A stretch of 64,000 bases of DNA from Candidatus Krumholzibacteriia bacterium (GTDB taxonomy: Bacteria > Krumholzibacteriota > Krumholzibacteriia > LZORAL124-64-63): positions 2,493 through 66,492 of the forward strand of contig JADGDU010000004.1 of assembly GCA_016744705.1 (NCBI GenBank), read 5' to 3'. The notes beneath the pieces were generated by a model. The model had not been told where the DNA came from. It worked only from the letters and a program-made list of their open reading frames with translations, and did no database searches. How positions within the stretch are numbered: position 1 is the stretch's first letter; every line of letters starts with the position of its first letter. Shown in pieces: positions 37,075 through 45,710 of this stretch. The position numbers and the translations under genes are program-made.

Positions 37075-40000
37075 CTACAAGGTCAATTTCATCAACCCAG
37101 CGAGAGCTCGGACCAAGGCACTTGGAGGCGGCAACAAGGCATCCAGTTCTTCCGTGGTTTCCACCCAATCGCACAATCCGGGCAATAGCAGGAAGTCCAT
37201 AAAACCATACAAGCTCTGCCATCCTCCCACCACCACCATCACCTCTCCATCCATAACCATGCTGCGATAATCCAAATTGGTGCTGCCCACACAAAGGTAG
37301 TAGATCAGTTCTTCACGCTCCTCAGGTGTCAGGTCTGCGATCAACCCCTCGATTAGAGCCAACCATGCTGAGCTCATCTGATCCGGGAAGTGGCGAACAT
37401 CCGGATGGTGAGACTCTTTGTCTGCAGTCACGGCCTGGTTGGCCAGATACTGGGTATGGCCGCGCAGGACCATGGCTAATTCAGGCCGGATCAGCAGCTT
37501 TTCCCAGGCCTTTCCTGAAGCAAAGAAATTGGCTTTGAGATGAATTTTTGGCTTCAACTCTTCTTCATGCTGGGACAGGTATTCAATGGCATAACCCAGA
37601 GAATCCAAATAGGCAGCCGTGTTTTCCAACTCTGATTGGACCGCGGCATTTTCCGGGTAAACCTCCCGAATCCACGCAGGTGAATTGTTTTGCGCTTGAT
37701 GCGTGCGGCCAGCGATATCGGCAACGCCTTGCTGAGGAGCGTAGAGCCCTACCTTCAATAATCCTCCCTGGGATCGAAGGGGCTCCTCCATCTGGGTTGA
37801 AAACTCAATCAAACGCCCCAAAAGCCCATGGGCCCGAGCCAGAGTTGGCGCAGCCCCACTGGGTGCTGAGTCCTCGGTGGGAGCAATGACCAGTACCTTA
37901 CAACCACGCTGAGCACTACCTGCTAACAAAGAGGCATAGATGTAACTCTGCCACAGTGAGTCAGGTACCTTGAGAATCGACCCTGGGGGCATCAAACTAT
38001 AAAGCACCGCCTTGGCCACATTGACCGGCTTGTTATGAAATCCAGTTTCGTTGTGCAGTTGGAGGACAGACCCTCGATGAGCAACCCACTCGGAAGAGTT
38101 TTGGGCTTTTTCCGCGGCAAGACCCTGGTCATAATCGTGGCTTTTAGGTTGCTTACGCAGTGAGAAAGGCAACTCCTGGGGTTCATAGCCCTGGGCCAGA
38201 AGTAAGTCCCGTGCGGCATCCTTGACCGCCAAGGCACCGGGACCGGAAATCATCAGAGCCCGGTCTTCCCAATTGGCCCCCACATAATGTTCACCAATAC
38301 CCATACCCGTGAAAATGGCTGTTCCCCGATAAGGGTCCTCTTCACTGATGTCGTAGAAGGATATTTTGCGATGATCGCGCATCATGTTGTCGGGAATGGG
38401 CATCATCCCCACACTGTGCCAACTGAAGAACGAGGGATCCGCAGGATTGGTAATATTGATGTGAACCTTGATACGGTTTTTAAGCCATTTCTGCCCATAT
38501 TGGCTGGAGCCCATCTGCAACAGCACCGACCTGTCCACTGCCTCGCGCAATTCGTCCTGGGCACTGGAGAGGCGCTCTTCCCATTCAGCGAAATCATCGG
38601 GCAAACTCAACTGGTACCCCATTGGGTCGGCCAGCAGACGCAACCACAGACGAGCTTTGTTGATTTCAAAATAATGCTGATCCAGCAGGATAAAATATTG
38701 GGGTAGTTTTCCTGCTTCATCGTAGGCCTTGACCCTTTCGGTCATGGCTTCCAGATAATTCAGTGTTTGAGCATAGGCGATGGCATCGGGTTTGCCGGCA
38801 CCATTGAGACCGCGGTAGTCGTGGATCCAGAGCACATGATAATCTTCGGCCTTGCGGACGGAACGCGCCATCTCCCATTGGAATTCCTCATTGATCACAT
38901 ACCAGACCCGGTTCTCCACCGTAAATGGATGCTCAGTGCAGCGGGCGATGATCTCGTCCAATTCCGCCTGGGAGTCGTGTTGATCAGGAGTGAGAGCATA
39001 TTGCAGAGGCAGCCAGACAAACCGTGAATCGTCCCAACGGTTGCGCAGTTCCAAGCGGTTTTCTTCCATCTGATCGGCCAGGGTTTGGAAGACAAAGAAG
39101 ACGTTCCGATTAGCATCATCGGACAATTGGTTTTCGAGCAACACCCAAGAGGCAAAGTTGGTTTGGGCGATAGCAATAAAATGGGCCAGTGAGTCGCCGG
39201 TTTTCCTTTGGCCAAGAAGAGAGTTATAAGGAATAAGGATTTCTTCCAACAGGGTGCTGCGAGCTCTGGCACTTAGCTGGCGCCCAACTTCAGTGGTGGC
39301 ATTGCCCCCCGTGGCCAGGGAAAAAGCGCGATCCAGAGTTTGATGGAAGGCCTGTACTTCGGCGGGCAAAGAATGACCATGGGGAAACCGAATATCGGTG
39401 GAATCGATATGGGCTAACAAAGGCCTCAAAACTGGTGCCATGGCCTCTTGAGCGTCGCTCCCATCCTCCTCGGCAAAAGGTTGGCTCAGCCGGGCCACCC
39501 AGCGGGATCGTTCGGCCAGTTCTGCTAAAACTTCGTTCAGGCTTTCCACCTTGTGGAAATCTGCCATCCGTTGGGGAGAGCACCTTTGAATCTTAACGTT
39601 ATCACTCGACGGGCGGGTGGCTCCGATATTCCGGCCCCACAAAGGCACATTGATTCCTGCGCTGAAGGTTTGATCGCGAGATGGCAACCAGCGCAGCGCA
39701 AAAGTTGTCCCTCTCCCGAACAATCCACCACGGCGCAGGGGCAAATCCAGCTGCAGCAGAAAGTCAGCCTCCTCATCGGTGCCGTTGAAATCGACACCAA
39801 CACCGCAATAAAAACTGGGGATTTCGAACAGGGCGCGCGCACCGCCGTCAAAAGCCTGGTCCCGCCAACCACCGTAACCTTCCAAACGCAGCCCACCAAT
39901 GCCCACCACGGGACTGCCCAAATCTTTGGATAAACCAAGGCTGAGATAGGTCGCCATTTGGCTGGAACTTCGGGGGCGAAACCACTGCATCTCCACCCCA

Positions 40001-40164
40001 GCGCGCCCTTTATAGACAGGGGGCATACCCAGGGAGTAGGTCGTGCCACCGCGCTCGGGACTCAGATCGCGCTGAGACCTGGCCGGTTGCGGTATGCAGA
40101 TAAGACTTATCCCCAAGAACAAGGCTATGAAGCTGAGACGACCGGATAATTTCAAACGGACCAT
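37075..40164 (-). CDS. Exported phospholipase D-like protein with an N-terminal barrel-like region
   Basis: The 1029-residue protein has a signal peptide (cleavage near ARS-Q, about 31). The first 200 residues are Gly/aromatic strands reminiscent of an outer-membrane protein (VGIGGLRLEGYGGW, AGINVPLWG). A helical region follows, then two PLD-type halves. The first has GIGEHYVGANWEDRALMISG (His about 626). The second has HLKANFF (His 875, Lys 877) and GSTNLDYRSMVMDGE (Ser 961, Asn 963, Asp 965). The second half fits HxK...GSxNxDxRS; the canonical Asp after HxK is missing and the first half is incomplete. Activity may be lipid or nucleic-acid phosphodiesterase, or lost. AGGAG lies 9 bases before the ATG. 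Confidence 0.72.
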   Translation of the reverse strand: MVRLKLSGRLSFIALFLGISLICIPQPARSQRDLSPERGGTTYSLGMPPVYKGRAGVEMQWFRPRSSSQMATYLSLGLSKDLGSPVVGIGGLRLEGYGGWRDQAFDGGARALFEIPSFYCGVGVDFNGTDEEADFLLQLDLPLRRGGLFGRGTTFALRWLPSRDQTFSAGINVPLWGRNIGATRPSSDNVKIQRCSPQRMADFHKVESLNEVLAELAERSRWVARLSQPFAEEDGSDAQEAMAPVLRPLLAHIDSTDIRFPHGHSLPAEVQAFHQTLDRAFSLATGGNATTEVGRQLSARARSTLLEEILIPYNSLLGQRKTGDSLAHFIAIAQTNFASWVLLENQLSDDANRNVFFVFQTLADQMEENRLELRNRWDDSRFVWLPLQYALTPDQHDSQAELDEIIARCTEHPFTVENRVWYVINEEFQWEMARSVRKAEDYHVLWIHDYRGLNGAGKPDAIAYAQTLNYLEAMTERVKAYDEAGKLPQYFILLDQHYFEINKARLWLRLLADPMGYQLSLPDDFAEWEERLSSAQDELREAVDRSVLLQMGSSQYGQKWLKNRIKVHINITNPADPSFFSWHSVGMMPIPDNMMRDHRKISFYDISEEDPYRGTAIFTGMGIGEHYVGANWEDRALMISGPGALAVKDAARDLLLAQGYEPQELPFSLRKQPKSHDYDQGLAAEKAQNSSEWVAHRGSVLQLHNETGFHNKPVNVAKAVLYSLMPPGSILKVPDSLWQSYIYASLLAGSAQRGCKVLVIAPTEDSAPSGAAPTLARAHGLLGRLIEFSTQMEEPLRSQGGLLKVGLYAPQQGVADIAGRTHQAQNNSPAWIREVYPENAAVQSELENTAAYLDSLGYAIEYLSQHEEELKPKIHLKANFFASGKAWEKLLIRPELAMVLRGHTQYLANQAVTADKESHHPDVRHFPDQMSSAWLALIEGLIADLTPEEREELIYYLCVGSTNLDYRSMVMDGEVMVVVGGWQSLYGFMDFLLLPGLCDWVETTEELDALLPPPSALVRALAGLMKLTL

Positions 40165-40269
40165 GCTATCAAACTCCTATGACTGGAAGGGCCAGGCGAG
40201 TCTATTGTATGGTCTATCCGTGGGTTGGGTCTAGCTGAAAGCTCCAGTTTCCTAAAGCCAGAGGCGCGG

Positions 40270-40992
40270 CTATTTCACCAGCGCCATTTTTCTGGTTTCA
40301 GAGAAATCTTCCCCTTGCAGGCGGTAGAGATAAATGCCCGCAGGCAGCGCCTCTGCATTCCACTGAAAACGATGCCCCCCGGCGGGCAAGTCCCCTTCAT
40401 AAACAAGAGAGACCAAACGCCCCCGGCTGTCATAAACCTTTAAAGAGACCATTTCATCCTGGGGCAATGTAAAGGCAAGGGTCGTGCTGGGGTTGAAGGG
40501 ATTGGGATAGTTTTTCTCCAGACTTGCCATCCCCGGAAGGCTTCCGTCTGGAATATCTGTGAGCCCAGTCCGCGATAGAGTAATGACTCCAGCCTGGGGG
40601 TGAGGTTCTGGATCATCCCAGTAATTGTAATGCATTTCTATGGTCGCTCCTGTGTAACTGACCACTTCATAGAAAAAATGTTGGTAAAAATATTGCCCAG
40701 CATAAACGGTTTCTAAATACCAGAAATGCAACCGGTTGGTGGCCTCGTCAAATTCCCATTGTTGGGTATCTGGATAATAATAGGGAGGCATCAGATGGTC
40801 CGAAGAGTCGGTATAAAAACCATTCTCCTGCACCTCCAGAGTCATGTCAAAATGGGAGCCGCCAAAGGTGGTGGAATCAAAGGTCCCCTCCCAGGTTCCC
40901 ACAAAGTCTGCTTCGGTGAAGGCCCAAGCGGACAGTGGCGTCAAGCCGATGATGATGACGAATATGGCTTGGAGCGATGGGATAAATTTCAT
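40270..40992 (-). CDS. Secreted protein with C-terminal FlgD-like sorting domain
   Basis: The 240-residue protein has a signal peptide (about 1-24). A small lipocalin- or NTF2-like beta domain begins FVGTWEGTFDSTTFGG, and a C-terminal domain of about 85 residues starts NYPNPFNPSTTLAF and ends ETRKMALVK. This tail is the FlgD-Ig-like/type 9 secretion-like C-terminal domain of FCB bacteria. The middle segment WEFDEATNRLHFWYLET suggests a small-molecule-binding barrel; the ligand is unknown. AGGAG lies about 10 bases before the ATG. Confidence 0.82.
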   Translation of the reverse strand: MKFIPSLQAIFVIIIGLTPLSAWAFTEADFVGTWEGTFDSTTFGGSHFDMTLEVQENGFYTDSSDHLMPPYYYPDTQQWEFDEATNRLHFWYLETVYAGQYFYQHFFYEVVSYTGATIEMHYNYWDDPEPHPQAGVITLSRTGLTDIPDGSLPGMASLEKNYPNPFNPSTTLAFTLPQDEMVSLKVYDSRGRLVSLVYEGDLPAGGHRFQWNAEALPAGIYLYRLQGEDFSETRKMALVK

Positions 40993-41166
40993 GGAAACGT
41001 TTCTCCTGGAGAATGAAAACCACTGATGCGGTTAGGGATCCTATATTTCACACATAAACGCTATCCTTTAAGGCTGGCAAGGGTCCTCGGTAGCCATTCC
41101 GCCGAAAGAATCAAAATAATCCGGGAGATTTTTCCTTCTCGGCAAACATCACAGAAAAGCATGGTG

Positions 41167-41209
41167 GGGAAACCTTGGAGGGAAACCGCCATTTGCCGCA
41201 ATGGGCGGT
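41167..41209 (+). promoter_or_regulatory. Candidate control region of the sigma/anti-sigma/CHAT operon
   Basis: Two identical GGGAAACC boxes (41167-41174 and 41180-41187, 13 bases apart) overlap an inverted repeat ACCGCC (41185-41190) / GGCGGT (41204-41209), about 83 bases before the sigma gene. ECF promoters often have GGAA-rich -35 elements, so this may be an autoregulated promoter. The rest of the 299-base intergenic region 40993-41291 shows nothing I can name. Confidence 0.35.
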
Positions 41210-41291
41210 ATGAGCAAAAGAGGACTAATTTATCAACAAAGGAATTGCAGATGACGGATCATTCTCAATCCATTCCCACACAACAGGTTTT

Positions 41292-41822
41292 ATGGATACC
41301 CAGAGCCCCAGGCCAAACCCCCAATCCCATTGGATTTCACAGTTGCGCCAGCGCTTCAGTGAAGTGGCCCGGCGACGTGTGCCCTCTGATGCCGTCGAAG
41401 ATCTGGTGCAGGATGCCTTGTCCATCGTGTGGAATAAAGGACCAGCAGAGGCCATCAAGGATGGGCGTGACCATCCTTCCTTACGCTGGAGTTTCAACGT
41501 GCTGCGCAACGTGATCGGCAATTACTACCAGAAACGCCGTTCCTTCGACTCTGTGGACGACCATGAATTCCCTGACGAAAAACCAGATGTATTGGCTGCC
41601 ATGACCATGCAGGAGCGATCCCAAAGCATTCGAGCGGCCGTGGATGAACTGAAGGAATCCCGGCCCAGCTGTGCCCATTGGTTGTGGTCTATGGCCCAGG
41701 GTATCAAAGCCGGAGTTCTGGCAGAAAAGGATGGCTTGGAACATGCTGCCTTTTACCGAAAAATTTACCGCTGCCGGAAAATGCTGGCTGAAATTCTTCA
41801 GCGCCGGGGGGTGAGCCCATGA
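41292..41822 (+). CDS. ECF-type RNA polymerase sigma factor
   Basis: The 176-residue protein has region 2 as RVPSDAVEDLVQDALSIVWNK followed by LRWSFNVLRNVIGNYYQKRR, the classic ECF region-2.2-2.4 layout. Region 4 is more diverged: the last 45 residues (GIKAGVLAEKDGLEHAAFYRKIYRCRKML) form a plausible helix-turn-helix, with a longer insertion than usual. The stop overlaps the anti-sigma start as ATGA. The ribosome site is weak. It probably directs its own operon and unknown envelope targets. Confidence 0.85.
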   Translation: MDTQSPRPNPQSHWISQLRQRFSEVARRRVPSDAVEDLVQDALSIVWNKGPAEAIKDGRDHPSLRWSFNVLRNVIGNYYQKRRSFDSVDDHEFPDEKPDVLAAMTMQERSQSIRAAVDELKESRPSCAHWLWSMAQGIKAGVLAEKDGLEHAAFYRKIYRCRKMLAEILQRRGVSP

Positions 41823-42451
41823 GCCATCGCAAAGATGAAAAACTGGAACGCTGGCTGGAATCAGATCTCGACCCTCGCGAAATGGCCGAGTTTGAGAAAC
41901 AGGCCCTCGGTGATGAGCAACTGGCCGAAGAACTATTTCAGGCCATGGAGCTGCAAGCCGGATTGTTGGAGGCTGCCAATTCAGTAGAGGATAAAGAGAT
42001 TTTAAAGCCTCGGCGTAAATCCATGAAACCCAGGAATTTTGCCTGGGCCGGTGGGTTGATGGCCGCTGTTCTGGCTTTATTCGTCCTCTTCCCACAAGCC
42101 CCGTCCCCCTACAAGGAATTGCCTCTGCGGTTGCGCGGTGGTGGCGACGCCGGTGCGGCCATCGGAACTGAGCCCATGGGTGAATTATTACACTTCCCCC
42201 GTATTTTCCGTTGGCACCCGCCGGCAGCCACTCCAGGAACTCGGTACCGCTGGGAACTGTACGATGCCCAGGCCCGGCGCCGGGCGGTGGCCGTGGTCAA
42301 CGACAGTTTGCTGGTGCGCAACGCGGCAGAGACTCCAGCTGATAGCCTGGGCTCTTGGCGCTGGCTCGTCATCGAATTGAAGCCCAACGGCCTTGAGGGC
42401 GCCACCAGTGCTGCCATTCCATTCTCTGTGATCAGGGAGAAGTCCGAATGA
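41819..42451 (+). CDS. Probable single-pass membrane anti-sigma factor
   Basis: The 210-residue protein has an acidic helical cytoplasmic N-terminus (about 1-60), a basic stretch KPRRKSMKPR, one membrane segment at about 74-91 and an extracytoplasmic domain of about 115 residues with FRWHPPAATPGTRYRWELYD. That segment resembles fibronectin-like or carbohydrate-binding domains seen in some anti-sigma proteins. No zinc HxxxCxxC is present. Topology and position between the sigma factor and the CHAT gene, with four-base overlaps on both sides, support an anti-sigma role; this is inferred. Confidence 0.72.
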   Translation: MSHRKDEKLERWLESDLDPREMAEFEKQALGDEQLAEELFQAMELQAGLLEAANSVEDKEILKPRRKSMKPRNFAWAGGLMAAVLALFVLFPQAPSPYKELPLRLRGGGDAGAAIGTEPMGELLHFPRIFRWHPPAATPGTRYRWELYDAQARRRAVAVVNDSLLVRNAAETPADSLGSWRWLVIELKPNGLEGATSAAIPFSVIREKSE

Positions 42452-44856
42452 GTCGTACCCATTTCATGGTCAGTATTCTGACCCTGTTTCTTCTGGTTAA
42501 CATAGCCATTGTCGCCACGGGGAACGAGTCCGGCGGCTTGCAAAAACGCGCATTGGCGGCCATGTCCGACCGCAGTGCTGACCCCACCATCCAGGGTCCC
42601 CTCTTAGCCCAATACGCTGATAGCCTGCGCAGTCTGAACCCGGTGCTGGCTGCCCACTGCCTTGAGCGTTCCGGCATTGCAGCTTTCCGTGCTTCGAATC
42701 TGGACACGGCCCTGGCTCGTTGGCAAAGAGGTGTGGATTGGGCCAGAAACGTTCCAGCTGCCACAGATTCTTCCCGGCAGGCGGAATCGTCACTGCTCAA
42801 TGCCCTGGCCATCGGCCACACCGCCCGTGGTGATGTGGAAGCCGCCCTCCCCATTTATGACCAGACCCTCCAGTTGCGCCACACCATGAAAGACACTCTG
42901 GGGCTTAGCCGGACCTGGGGAAATCTGGCTACGGGCTATGCCAACATCGGTCGCACCGCCGAGGCCCTCAGTGCCACGGCTGAAGCCGGACATTGGCTGA
43001 AGTTCGTGGACAACCCTCGAGGCACGGTGAGCAATGCTCTTCGCCCCGTTCTTCTTTTGACAAGCATGGGACGTCTGGATGAAGCTCTATGGCAGAGCCG
43101 CCTGGCCCTGGATATGGCCGACAGCCTTGGCGGGTTAGAAGAACGGGCCATGGCCACCATGTACCATGGCAACGCCCTTCAGGATAACGGTCGAGCCAAA
43201 GAAGCACTGCCCATGTTGCAGCAAGCTGAAAAATTGATGATCGAAAGTGGGGATGATTATTCCCTCATTTTTGTTCGGCAGAGTCTCATCCAATGCCTGC
43301 TATTTCTCGAACGAAACGCGGAGGCACTGGCCCAGGTGCGCGCACTTCTGCCATTGGTGGAAGAAGCCAATCTTCCCCATTTGCAAACGGTCTTGCTACG
43401 ATATGAAGGCCACGCTCTTTTTGCTTTGAATCACCCTTTGGAAGCCCAGCAAAAACTGGAGCAGGCCCTGGTTCTATTTGAAACACGGCGGGACAACCTG
43501 GAAGACGATCGCAGCCGCACGGGGATCTTTCAGGCCAGTGGTGAAATCTACGCAGCCCTGGCTCGGTGCCAACTGGCCGCCGGTCAAATTGAAGAAGCAT
43601 TTTTGACGGTAGAACGAGGGCGAGCCAAAATCTTCAGTGATCAGATGGGCCAACCGGAGATCCGGCTGGAGAGCCTGCAAGACAAGCTGTGGGATACTGA
43701 AGCGGCCTTGGTTCTTTTTAATGACCCGGGTCGTGATCCTCTGGTGGCCTTCATTTTGGATGGCCGCACTCTGCAGATTGTGGAGTTGGGCAATGTTTCC
43801 CCCATTGCCGAAGATGCTCGTGCGGCTTTGCGGCTTTTGGCTGCCGGACAAAACCTGGAATCCTGCCGCCCGGCACTTCATCGTCTTGATGAATCCCTTT
43901 GCATTCCCATCCTATCCAGAATCAACCCCAGGGTGAAACGATTTTCGGTGGTCCCCCCTTCATTCCTTACCGGGTTTCCCCTTGGAATGTTAGAGGGCCC
44001 TGAAGGCAAAGCCTGGGGTGCCGAAACGCCCCTGAATTATTTGCCCAACGCCACGGCCCTCTTGAACCTGGGCCTACGAACCGCGCCCGCAAGCGGGGTT
44101 CTGGCCTTTGCCGATCCCAATACAACGTCACAATCCGAGGGCCTTTTGCCTTCCTCCTCTGCCCGTGCCCAAGCGGGTGTCCCCTTGCCCGAAGCCCGCC
44201 ATGAAATCCAGGCTCTCACGCGAAACCCGGATCGGCAACGTATGGGCGCCCAAGCTTCGGGCACAGAGTTACGGCACGCTTTAGGCACACCACTCTCTGT
44301 ATTGCACCTGGCCACCCACGCAGTAGTGGATCCTGTTGACGGAGGCCGATCTGCCATCGTTCTGGCCGGAGACAAAGGGCTGGACGCGGTCACAGCACAG
44401 GAAATTTCCGCCTTTGATTTCAAGGGTGATCTTGTTGTCCTCAGTGGTTGCAGCACCTTTGGCACCCACCAGGTGCTGGGCGAAGGATGGTTTGGCTTGC
44501 CCCGCTCTTTTCTGGTTGCTGGGGCGCGCACTGTCATCAGTACCTTATGGGATGTGGATGACCTTGGTGCCCGGCGCTTCATGACAGCGTTCTACCAGGC
44601 CTTGTCCTCGGGCCTTCCCCGGGATCTGGCCCTGGTTCAGGCACGGAATACCTGTCGTGACCAGGGCATGCCTCCCCGAGAATGGGCTGCGTTTGTTTTG
44701 ACAGGAGTGGGTGATGAAGGCCTGCCATGGTTTGCAGAGTCCCAGCTGGACCAGCAAAAATGGAACAGAAAATGGGGAGTGCTTTTGCTGGCGCTGACCG
44801 CTCTGGTGGCAACAATCATTTGGTTTCGGCGTGATACGGGCACCTCCTCAATGTAG
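42448..44856 (+). CDS. Membrane-anchored TPR-CHAT caspase-like protein
   Basis: The 802-residue protein has an N-terminal signal or anchor (about 1-28), about eight TPR-like repeats (about 60-400), a CHAT domain (about 490-745) and a C-terminal membrane segment (about 772-790) with a short basic tail. The CHAT motifs are intact: LHLATHAV with His 624 and VVLSGCSTFG with Cys 668, the caspase/separase-like dyad, plus ARTVISTLWDVDD. CHAT proteases normally cleave a partner on a signal. An N-terminal export signal and C-terminal anchor would place the protease outside the cytoplasm. GGAG lies 8 bases before the start, which overlaps the anti-sigma stop as ATGA. Confidence 0.88.
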   Translation: MSRTHFMVSILTLFLLVNIAIVATGNESGGLQKRALAAMSDRSADPTIQGPLLAQYADSLRSLNPVLAAHCLERSGIAAFRASNLDTALARWQRGVDWARNVPAATDSSRQAESSLLNALAIGHTARGDVEAALPIYDQTLQLRHTMKDTLGLSRTWGNLATGYANIGRTAEALSATAEAGHWLKFVDNPRGTVSNALRPVLLLTSMGRLDEALWQSRLALDMADSLGGLEERAMATMYHGNALQDNGRAKEALPMLQQAEKLMIESGDDYSLIFVRQSLIQCLLFLERNAEALAQVRALLPLVEEANLPHLQTVLLRYEGHALFALNHPLEAQQKLEQALVLFETRRDNLEDDRSRTGIFQASGEIYAALARCQLAAGQIEEAFLTVERGRAKIFSDQMGQPEIRLESLQDKLWDTEAALVLFNDPGRDPLVAFILDGRTLQIVELGNVSPIAEDARAALRLLAAGQNLESCRPALHRLDESLCIPILSRINPRVKRFSVVPPSFLTGFPLGMLEGPEGKAWGAETPLNYLPNATALLNLGLRTAPASGVLAFADPNTTSQSEGLLPSSSARAQAGVPLPEARHEIQALTRNPDRQRMGAQASGTELRHALGTPLSVLHLATHAVVDPVDGGRSAIVLAGDKGLDAVTAQEISAFDFKGDLVVLSGCSTFGTHQVLGEGWFGLPRSFLVAGARTVISTLWDVDDLGARRFMTAFYQALSSGLPRDLALVQARNTCRDQGMPPREWAAFVLTGVGDEGLPWFAESQLDQQKWNRKWGVLLLALTALVATIIWFRRDTGTSSM

Positions 44857-44872
44857 CATTGATGACGATTTC

Positions 44873-44901
44873 TCCCCTTCCCGATCCAACCTTTGAGGGG
44901 A
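44873..44901 (+). terminator. Weak terminator-like hairpin after the CHAT gene
   Basis: TCCCCT (44873-44878) pairs with AGGGGA (44896-44901), followed by an AT-rich run ending in five T. The stem is only 6 bp with a 17-base loop. Confidence 0.3.
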
Positions 44902-44924
44902 CCTAATTAATTATTCTTTTTATG

Positions 44925-44969
44925 TTTTTACCCGGATAATATTGACAATTATTTTTACCCGGGTATAAT
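44925..44969 (+). promoter_or_regulatory. Consensus promoter with repeated operator-like boxes for the DUF2239 gene
   Basis: TTGACA (44942-44947) and TATAAT (44964-44969) are both exact consensus with a 16-base spacer. The box TTTTTACCCGG occurs at 44925-44935 and again at 44952-44962, 27 bases apart. The second lies inside the spacer and forms part of the palindrome ACCCGGGT (44957-44964). This layout suggests a strong promoter held by a dimeric repressor. Confidence 0.65.
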
Positions 44970-45003
44970 TACTGGTATCTCTAACGAAAAAGGATACATG
45001 AAA

Positions 45004-45609
45004 ATGGAAATTGGAGAATCCTACACCGCCTTTGCCGACCAGGAATGCCTAATTCGCGGCGACTTAGCCGAAGTCGCCACTCAGGTCAAAGAGTTGGTCG
45101 ACAATGATGATCCCCGCACCTTGCTGGTTTTTGATGACCACAACGGATCACAGATGGACCTCGACTTGCGTGGAGAGTTAAAACACGTCCTGAACTGGAT
45201 CGCCTCTACAAAAAAGCGAAAAACGGAGAAGACCCAGGAAGCACCCGCCCCTCAAAAACGGTCCCCTGGCCGCCCACGGCTGGGTGTGGTGGGGCATGAA
45301 GTGACCCTGCTTCCCCGCCATTGGCAGTGGTTGAAAGCCCAGCCCGGTGGAGCATCTGTCGCCCTTCGTAAGTTGGTGGACCAAGCCCGCAATGGTAATT
45401 CCCGGCAGGACCGAGTGCGCAAAAGCCGGGAAAATACGTTCCGCTTTATGAACGCCATTGCTGGAAATGAACCGGGGTTTGAAGAAGCCAGCCGCGCCCT
45501 TTTCGCGGGCAAAAAAACATCTTTCGCCAAGGAAACCGAAAACTGGCCCAAAGATGTGCTGATTTTTGTGAATAATCTTGCCAGTGATAGTTGGATTGAT
45601 GCCCCTTGA
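45004..45609 (+). CDS. DUF2239 family protein
   Basis: The protein has about 201 residues from ATG 45004 (AAGGA at 9 bases; an ATG at 44998 is 3 bases from it). It starts MEIGESYTAFADQECLIRG, has an acidic N-terminal half, a basic hinge PQKRSPGRPRLGVVGHEVTL resembling an AT-hook, and a helical C-terminus (WQWLKAQPGGASVALRKLVD, then FRFMNAIAGNEPGFEEASRALF). These segments match DUF2239. The GRPR hook and HTH-like helix hint at DNA binding. If so, it may repress its own consensus promoter; not shown. Confidence 0.85.
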   Translation: MEIGESYTAFADQECLIRGDLAEVATQVKELVDNDDPRTLLVFDDHNGSQMDLDLRGELKHVLNWIASTKKRKTEKTQEAPAPQKRSPGRPRLGVVGHEVTLLPRHWQWLKAQPGGASVALRKLVDQARNGNSRQDRVRKSRENTFRFMNAIAGNEPGFEEASRALFAGKKTSFAKETENWPKDVLIFVNNLASDSWIDAP

Positions 45610-45649
45610 AAAGGGTAAACTCAGGCGAGATTTCTTTCACCGTATTACA

Positions 45650-45679
45650 TTGACGACCGACCAATTCGGTCTTCATAAC
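45650..45679 (+). promoter_or_regulatory. Possible promoter/operator of the RND efflux operon
   Basis: TTGACG (45650-45655) is followed 18 bases later by CATAAC (45674-45679). The spacer contains the perfect inverted repeat GACCGA (45655-45660) / TCGGTC (45666-45671), a position where a repressor would block polymerase. No regulator gene is adjacent. Confidence 0.4.
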
Positions 45680-45710
45680 AACCATTCCAGTTTTTGAAAG
45701 GCCTTCTGCT

